A stretch of DNA of 64,000 bases from Paraburkholderia lacunae (lineage in GTDB: Bacteria; Pseudomonadota; Gammaproteobacteria; Burkholderiales; Burkholderiaceae), in assembly GCF_003353175.1 (NCBI RefSeq), contig NZ_QHKS01000033.1, forward strand, positions 1 to 64,000, given 5' to 3'. The position numbers and the translations under genes were made by a program. Positions 59,424-64,000 of the stretch are shown here, piece after piece. Positions within the stretch are counted from its first letter, which is position 1; every line of letters begins with the position of its first letter. The notes under the pieces are model-generated. The model ran no database searches. It was not told the DNA's origin and was given only the letters and a program-made list of their open reading frames with translations.

Positions 59424-62036
59424 TCAGGACCTAGCGGCGCGTAGCTGCTTGCCCCTCTCCAGGATTGAATTTCGCCAGGTATCCAGCTTTTCGATGTCTT
59501 CGCTGAGTTCGTCCGGGTGTGGAACCGGCAATCTTCCGACGCGCATTGCTGCATCATGTTCGAACTTCGAGCTCTTCGACATGCCCGCGTCAATTGCACG
59601 ATAGTCGTCGTCGGAGACGGCCACCTCCTTCAGGCGTTGTGTCGAAACGCCTTCGCCGAAACGCTGTATCGCGCCATTGAACAAGACTTCCTCGATGCTT
59701 CGCTCCCAGGTAAGGCGCAGGTCCCCGTAGGCTTGAGCGGTCAGAGCCCGATGAGTATCTTCGTCGCCATCTTTGTGCGCCTTTCTCACAGCTACGAGCA
59801 TCTGCCGAAGACGACCAATCCGCCCTTTGGTACCGAGAACGTCGAACGGCAAGTCGTCAGAATGTGCTCCAAACCCGTCAGCAGTGCGCCGAATGTAATT
59901 CGTGGTCACCGCTGCGCCGAGCTCCTCGGCCTTCTGTTCAAGAATGCAAAGGAAGTAAATATCATGTGTGAAAACGATAACTTGGCGAACCTGCGATTCC
60001 TCTACGAGTCGCTGCGCCACCTCCCACCGACGACGATGGTCCAGGGATGAAACCGGGTCATCAAACACAACTCCGCCACGTCCTTTGCCAAGTTTGATTT
60101 CAGCGAGGAAGGACGCGATAGCGATTGCTCTTTGTTCACCTTCGCTGAGAATTGCGGCCGGCGCACCTCCGCCCGGCATCTGAAGCGTGAGCTTAAACTG
60201 GGTCCGACCTCCCGGCGATTCCGGCCTCATGGCCACCTGTAGCTCATGGCATTTCAGTCGCTTGAGCTCATCGTTCAGGGCGTCAGCCAACTCCTTGCTT
60301 GCCAAAGTCCGGGAGAGGTCCGTGGATTTTCGCGATATTCCACGTGCATCCATCCCATCGATACACTTTTTCAGCTTCGCGCAGTATTCGTGCTTTGAAA
60401 TTGCTTCAAGGACGGCCAGCTTCACTTCGCTCAGCTTGCACCGTGCGTCGAGTTCAAGACGTTCAGCAACCATCGCTGCCTTAGCTTTCTCATCCGCTGA
60501 CGCTTCGAGCGCCTTCGCCTGCGTCTCCAGAGCATCCATTGTCTCGGCCAGCTTAGGCTGTGGGTCGGCCGGTAACGCCGTCACGGCATCCCACGCAAGT
60601 TTCCCGCCGGCGGCTTGCTGCATTTCAGTCTGCCGGGCGTTGAGACCTGCTTGCATCGCTTCGCAAGTCGCCGGCAACGCAGCATCGAGCTCAGAAAGTT
60701 CCTGCGTCAGAGCGTCGTCGAGCACAAGTTCAAGCTTTGCGGTCTTCACTGCATTGAACGCGACGACCGCCACTCTGCGAGAGTCGATGGCAGCTTGCTC
60801 GACCTTTTCCTTGATGAACGCATCGAAGCGAACAAGCCTCTGAGCGCCATCGACGCCGAGCGGGTTCTGGCATAGCGGACAGAGGGCGTCCTCCGGTAAA
60901 TCAGGAAAGTTATGCCCCTCATGCGAAATGGCCGCAAATTGACGGGCCGCTTCGAACAGCGCCTTCCATTCGTCTCCGCCGGTACCTGTTAGCTGCCCGG
61001 GCACCCGCTTGAACTCTTCGCCCGCTAAATCGGCAGCCTTCTTCGCCGAGGCGGACTTTTCAATCGACGCGCGCAGCGCATCGAGCTTGTCGTTGGAGAC
61101 CGCAGCAATCGCGGTTTCGATTCGCTCCTTCAACGATTTAAGACGGGAGGCCTTCTGGCGCAGCGTCCTCGCTTTCTGCTTTGGCTCGGTTTCCGAAAGC
61201 GTCTTCGTGAGCAACGTCAACCGGCTTTCATCTTCCGGGGATAGTGCCGCAAGCTTCTCGATGTCTTCACGGCTGCTTTTGCTGGGGATTTCGCTGAGGA
61301 CCTTGGCGACGGCCGTACGCTCCTTCGCGAGCGTTGCATAAGCTGCGTCGCTCGGCGCATTGTCGGCTTTCTCTTGTGTCGCTCGTGTCCTCAGTTTGCT
61401 GCAGACGCCAACCAATCCTTCCAGGATGTCGAGACCATAAGGGACATAGGCGAAATCCCCGTGGTTGTCGATGTATGCCCTGGCGCAATGAGTATCAAAG
61501 ATGGAGATGTCTGACAGCGGTTCCGGTGGCTCAACCGAATGTTCCCAAGCAAAATAGTTAGTGTTGCCGTCAACGAGGGTTTCAAAAATGGCTTGCGCCG
61601 GGCCCACGGTGTTGGGGTCGAGCTTCGCGTTCGGCAGAATCGGTTCGCGACGGTCTCGTGCGCGGCACGCGTGCTTGAACACTCGAGAGTAGCCAGATTT
61701 TCCTGCACCGTTCTCTCCGAAAATGGCTGTGATGCCTGTTGGCGAGATTGGCAGCCGGCCGCCTTGAACTAACGCATTGACATTCTTAATGTTTGCGATT
61801 GCCGCAATCTGAACAAGTCTCGTGGGATTTGCGGGTGGTGCAACTTCTGCGTCCTGCAGTTTTTTCGGCTTCCGACCGCCGGCATCTGGGATGCCAACCT
61901 CGGCCTTCGCCAATGCGAACAGGTCCTCAAGGTCCTCTGGACTAAGTTCGCGATTGGCATACAGACGAGCTATTGCGTCCTGTTGCCACGCGGGAAGGTC
62001 TTTCGACCACGCGTGAATTTCCTGAATGATTGTCAC
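59424..62036 (-). CDS. AAA ATPase with zinc-hook-like motif (AAA_13/RloC-like)
   Basis: From GTG 62036 (after AGAGGA) the 870-residue protein has a P-loop FGENGAGKSG (residues 106-115), long coiled-coil arms with CPLC at 386-389 as a zinc-hook-like turn, ABC signature ILSEGEQRAIAIASFLAEIK and Walker B VVFDDPVSSLDHRRRW (about 655-670). The SMC/Rad50-like layout with C-terminal extension LRLTWERSIEEVLFNGAI and FEHD resembles RloC-type anticodon nucleases, but the nuclease triad is not proven. It stands alone between metabolic genes. A longer frame up to 62192 exists, with no ribosome-binding site. Confidence 0.75.
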   Translation of the reverse strand: MTIIQEIHAWSKDLPAWQQDAIARLYANRELSPEDLEDLFALAKAEVGIPDAGGRKPKKLQDAEVAPPANPTRLVQIAAIANIKNVNALVQGGRLPISPTGITAIFGENGAGKSGYSRVFKHACRARDRREPILPNAKLDPNTVGPAQAIFETLVDGNTNYFAWEHSVEPPEPLSDISIFDTHCARAYIDNHGDFAYVPYGLDILEGLVGVCSKLRTRATQEKADNAPSDAAYATLAKERTAVAKVLSEIPSKSSREDIEKLAALSPEDESRLTLLTKTLSETEPKQKARTLRQKASRLKSLKERIETAIAAVSNDKLDALRASIEKSASAKKAADLAGEEFKRVPGQLTGTGGDEWKALFEAARQFAAISHEGHNFPDLPEDALCPLCQNPLGVDGAQRLVRFDAFIKEKVEQAAIDSRRVAVVAFNAVKTAKLELVLDDALTQELSELDAALPATCEAMQAGLNARQTEMQQAAGGKLAWDAVTALPADPQPKLAETMDALETQAKALEASADEKAKAAMVAERLELDARCKLSEVKLAVLEAISKHEYCAKLKKCIDGMDARGISRKSTDLSRTLASKELADALNDELKRLKCHELQVAMRPESPGGRTQFKLTLQMPGGGAPAAILSEGEQRAIAIASFLAEIKLGKGRGGVVFDDPVSSLDHRRRWEVAQRLVEESQVRQVIVFTHDIYFLCILEQKAEELGAAVTTNYIRRTADGFGAHSDDLPFDVLGTKGRIGRLRQMLVAVRKAHKDGDEDTHRALTAQAYGDLRLTWERSIEEVLFNGAIQRFGEGVSTQRLKEVAVSDDDYRAIDAGMSKSSKFEHDAAMRVGRLPVPHPDELSEDIEKLDTWRNSILERGKQLRAARS

Positions 62037-62289
62037 CGGCCACGTCCTCTTTAGGATTTTCTGAACGCTGCCCGCGTGGACCGCGTTCATTTTGATGAAC
62101 GAACGCGGAATTTTAGTGCACGCGCACTCTTCAGTGGCGGCAGCATGACGAAAGCGATGGAGACATCGGAGATGACTATGCCCGCGAATCATTTAACCGA
62201 CACCGAAACGTCCTCCGGGGGGAGCTCACGACCCGAGTAGAGGCTCTAACGGCTAAAGGCGCGTCGGCGTTTGCCGATAACTGGTTCAA
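62037..62289. other. Short gap upstream of the AAA ATPase
   Basis: About 250 bases containing the promoter side of the ATPase gene. The open frame continues in phase upstream but without a good start. No -35/-10 pair is convincing. Confidence 0.35.
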
Positions 62290-62481
62290 ATGACGCACAC
62301 GGCGAGCCGCTTGCCCGGCCGCGAAAAGCTCATAACAGGAAGTGGCATGACGCTTGGTCGCGGCTTCGTGACCGGCGTCCAGACCGCGGCAAGCGGCGCC
62401 GCGCCTGAGAAGGAGAACGCTAAAAATCACACGCTCGGGGAAGGTGTCGCCGGCGGGCAAGCAACTGCGACGCAAAATTAG
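62290..62481 (+). CDS. Possible small protein
   Basis: A 63-residue frame MTHTASRLPGREKLITGSGM ending HTLGEGVAGGQATATQN, rich in Gly, Ala and Thr. It is followed 50 bases later by a strong terminator, which hints at a transcript in this direction. No family and no clear ribosome-binding site are seen. Confidence 0.3.
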   Translation: MTHTASRLPGREKLITGSGMTLGRGFVTGVQTAASGAAPEKENAKNHTLGEGVAGGQATATQN

Positions 62482-62531
62482 ACGAAGTAGCAGTCGGCTG
62501 TAGGAAAAGGGTAGTCAATAGCCTCGTTTTC

Positions 62532-62560
62532 GGGCCACCTTTGGGTGGCCCATTGTTTTT
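62532..62560. terminator. Strong rho-independent terminator
   Basis: GGGCCACC (62532-62539) pairs with GGTGGCCC (62544-62551), followed by ATTGTTTTT. It ends any plus-strand transcript before the SDR gene, which is read on the other strand. Confidence 0.88.
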
Positions 62561-62600
62561 TGGCCGCACATCAAGGAAAACTCTTCGCGACCTTAGACCG

Positions 62601-63320
62601 TTACTGAGCCAGATACCCGCCATCGATGACGAGTTCGCTGCCCGTCACGAACGAAGACTCGTCGCTGGCGAGGAACACGCATCCGGCAGCAACTTCCTCG
62701 GGCGTGCCCATCCGGCCCATTGGCGTGCTCTTGATGATTCCGGCATTCATGTCATCTGACTGAGCCTCAACGAGCGGTGTCCGAATAAGGCCAGGATGGA
62801 CTGAGTTCACACGGATATTCTCGGGCGCATATGTCACCGCGGCGTTTTTCGTCATATTCCGCACCCCGCCCTTCGCCGCGTTGTACGCTGCCGCGCCGGG
62901 CACACCTACATTTCCCCAGATAGAAGAGAAGTTGAGAATTGAGCCACGCTTTGCGGCTCGCATCGACGGCAGGACAGCTTGCATGCCCAGAAAGCTTCCA
63001 GTGAGATTCACCCCGAGGACGCGGTCCCAGCTTTCTCTGTCAGTACCGTGAACGGGCTCATAGCACGCCACGATGCCAGCGTTGTTGACGAGGACATCAA
63101 TGCGTCCGTGTTTCGCAAGAATTCCATCAACGACGCGAATCCAGTCATCGTTCAACGAAACATCGAGCTTCACGTGCTCAACGCCCTGCGTTTCTGCGCC
63201 GGGTTTGACGTCTCCTGCGATTACCGTTGCTCCCTCACGCGCAAATGCCTGTGCTACTGCCAGGCCAATACCTTGTGCTGCACCCGTGACGAGAGCCACT
63301 TTACCTTTAAGTCTGTCCAT
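62601..63320 (-). CDS. Short-chain dehydrogenase/reductase
   Basis: The 239-residue classical SDR has TGAAQGIG (residues 12-19), VNNAG, catalytic Ser in NFSSIWGNVG and YNAAK (about 146-150), then HPGLIRTPLVE and a C-terminal SELVIDGGYLAQ. It is of FabG-like type, acting on a sugar, polyol or 3-hydroxy substrate with NAD(P). It is co-directional with, and 72 bases downstream of, a sugar permease gene, so it probably belongs to that catabolic operon. Confidence 0.9.
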   Translation of the reverse strand: MDRLKGKVALVTGAAQGIGLAVAQAFAREGATVIAGDVKPGAETQGVEHVKLDVSLNDDWIRVVDGILAKHGRIDVLVNNAGIVACYEPVHGTDRESWDRVLGVNLTGSFLGMQAVLPSMRAAKRGSILNFSSIWGNVGVPGAAAYNAAKGGVRNMTKNAAVTYAPENIRVNSVHPGLIRTPLVEAQSDDMNAGIIKSTPMGRMGTPEEVAAGCVFLASDESSFVTGSELVIDGGYLAQ

Positions 63321-63392
63321 CTTCGTCTCCGATTAAGCGTCTACGGTTTCCTGTGTTGATGATGGAGGCGTCATGCGCCTTCGGTTGCTGTC

Positions 63393-64000
63393 CTAGCGAC
63401 CCTTGCGACGCATCTGGTCCAGGAACACGATGACAATAATGAGAATGCCAGTCACGATTCGTTGCCAGAACGGGTCGATGTTCAGGAGGTTCGCGCCCTG
63501 CGCCAAGGTGGTGAGGAGGGCCGCGCCGATAATCGGCCCCTGAATGTTTCCGACCGCTCCAAAGAGACTTGCTCCCCCGATGACGGCCGAAGCAATCGAC
63601 TGTAGTTCCCAGCCCTCGCCGGTGGTCGCCATGCCGATACTGAGTCGGCTCGCCACGAGGATGCCCACGAGCGCAGCGCATACGGCGGATACGATGTAGG
63701 CGATATAGATAACGAGGGAGACGTTCACACCAGACAGTCGAACCGCCTCTTTATTCGAGCCGACTGCAAAAAGGTAGCGGCCCCACTTGGACCGATGCAG
63801 CAGGAAGTATCCTGGGACTGCTACGACCAAGACCATCCAGAAAAGCGTCGGCACGCCTAGGAACGAACCACGTGCAAATGATGTGAACGCCATCGGAAGA
63901 CCTGCCACCGGTTCTCCACGCGTAATCAGGAGGGTGAAACCGCGCAGCGAAGTGAGAGTTGCGAGCGTCGTGATGAAAGGCGGGAGTCCGAGTCTGGTGG
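63393..64000 (-). CDS. Sugar ABC transporter permease (partial, cut by window end)
   Basis: The frame is open to the last base of the window, so the 5' part is missing. Visible segments are PPFITTLATLTSLRGFTLLI, RSKWGRYLFAVGSNKEAVRL, SGVNVSLVIYIAYIVSAVCA and ASAVIGGASLFGAVGNIQGP, typical of RbsC/XylH-type permeases. The protein ends VFLDQMRRKGR. It is distinct from the two permeases at 57344-59349, so a second sugar importer begins here. Confidence 0.9.
   Translation of the reverse strand, partial: TRLGLPPFITTLATLTSLRGFTLLITRGEPVAGLPMAFTSFARGSFLGVPTLFWMVLVVAVPGYFLLHRSKWGRYLFAVGSNKEAVRLSGVNVSLVIYIAYIVSAVCAALVGILVASRLSIGMATTGEGWELQSIASAVIGGASLFGAVGNIQGPIIGAALLTTLAQGANLLNIDPFWQRIVTGILIIVIVFLDQMRRKGR

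Noticed and set aside
1..64000. CRISPR arrays, tRNA or rRNA genes
   Set aside because: No regularly spaced repeat array and no rRNA or tRNA-like sequence was noticed on either strand.

Overview
The window looks like a large replicon of a Burkholderiales beta-proteobacterium, most likely Burkholderia or Paraburkholderia. It is G+C-rich. It opens with etfB-etfA, an acyl-CoA dehydrogenase, dadA and a divergent Lrp-type regulator, has Burkholderia-style trimeric porins, and carries a dense accessory region full of gene remnants. This taxonomic reading is inference from gene content; no ribosomal gene is present.

1-5490 is conserved chromosome: the electron-transfer flavoprotein genes, an acyl-CoA dehydrogenase, D-amino-acid dehydrogenase with its divergent Lrp/AsnC regulator, then a PA0069-type radical-SAM gene under a perfect LexA box. 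That last gene is cut off just before its cysteine cluster. The cut is the left edge of a genomic island.

5490-23080 is island-like. Three overlapping tyrosine recombinases and a small coiled-coil protein form a Tn554-like transposition operon, reading in the same direction as the disrupted SOS promoter. Next come a Gabija-like OLD-nuclease/UvrD-helicase defence operon whose nuclease gene is split by a frameshift, a double-HTH repressor with palindromic operators, and a phosphoesterase-rich cargo cluster. The cluster holds a metallophosphoesterase homologue with eroded metal motifs, a canonical relative 0.8 kb downstream of it, a HAD phosphatase of the RNA-repair-associated kind and an AbiEi-like winged-helix protein. 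The cargo ends in truncated genes.

23-37 kb is a mosaic of small catabolic units and debris: a ribitol-dehydrogenase/xylulokinase pair, a LysR-porin-MFS-DapA-family uptake and degradation unit, PRC-barrel and cupin proteins, a duplicated small two-gene cassette, and truncated SDR and dienelactone-hydrolase genes.

37-48.6 kb is a complete hydroxyproline regulon. It has a periplasmic binding protein, a porin and a nine-gene operon: ATPase, two permeases, a DapA-family deaminase, 4-hydroxyproline epimerase, D-hydroxyproline oxidase/dehydrogenase, ketoglutarate-semialdehyde dehydrogenase, a second Ser/Cys-type proline-racemase homologue and a GntR regulator. The binding-protein gene and the operon share an almost identical promoter-operator.

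48.6-64 kb holds small or broken genes and then a sugar or polyol regulon: an epimerase-fold enzyme, binding protein, Gfo/Idh/MocA oxidoreductase, ABC ATPase and two permeases. A 27-bp palindromic element occurs upstream of both the binding-protein and the ATPase genes. A lone zinc-hook-like AAA ATPase of RloC/AAA_13 type (defence candidate) separates this from an SDR gene and a further sugar permease cut by the window edge.
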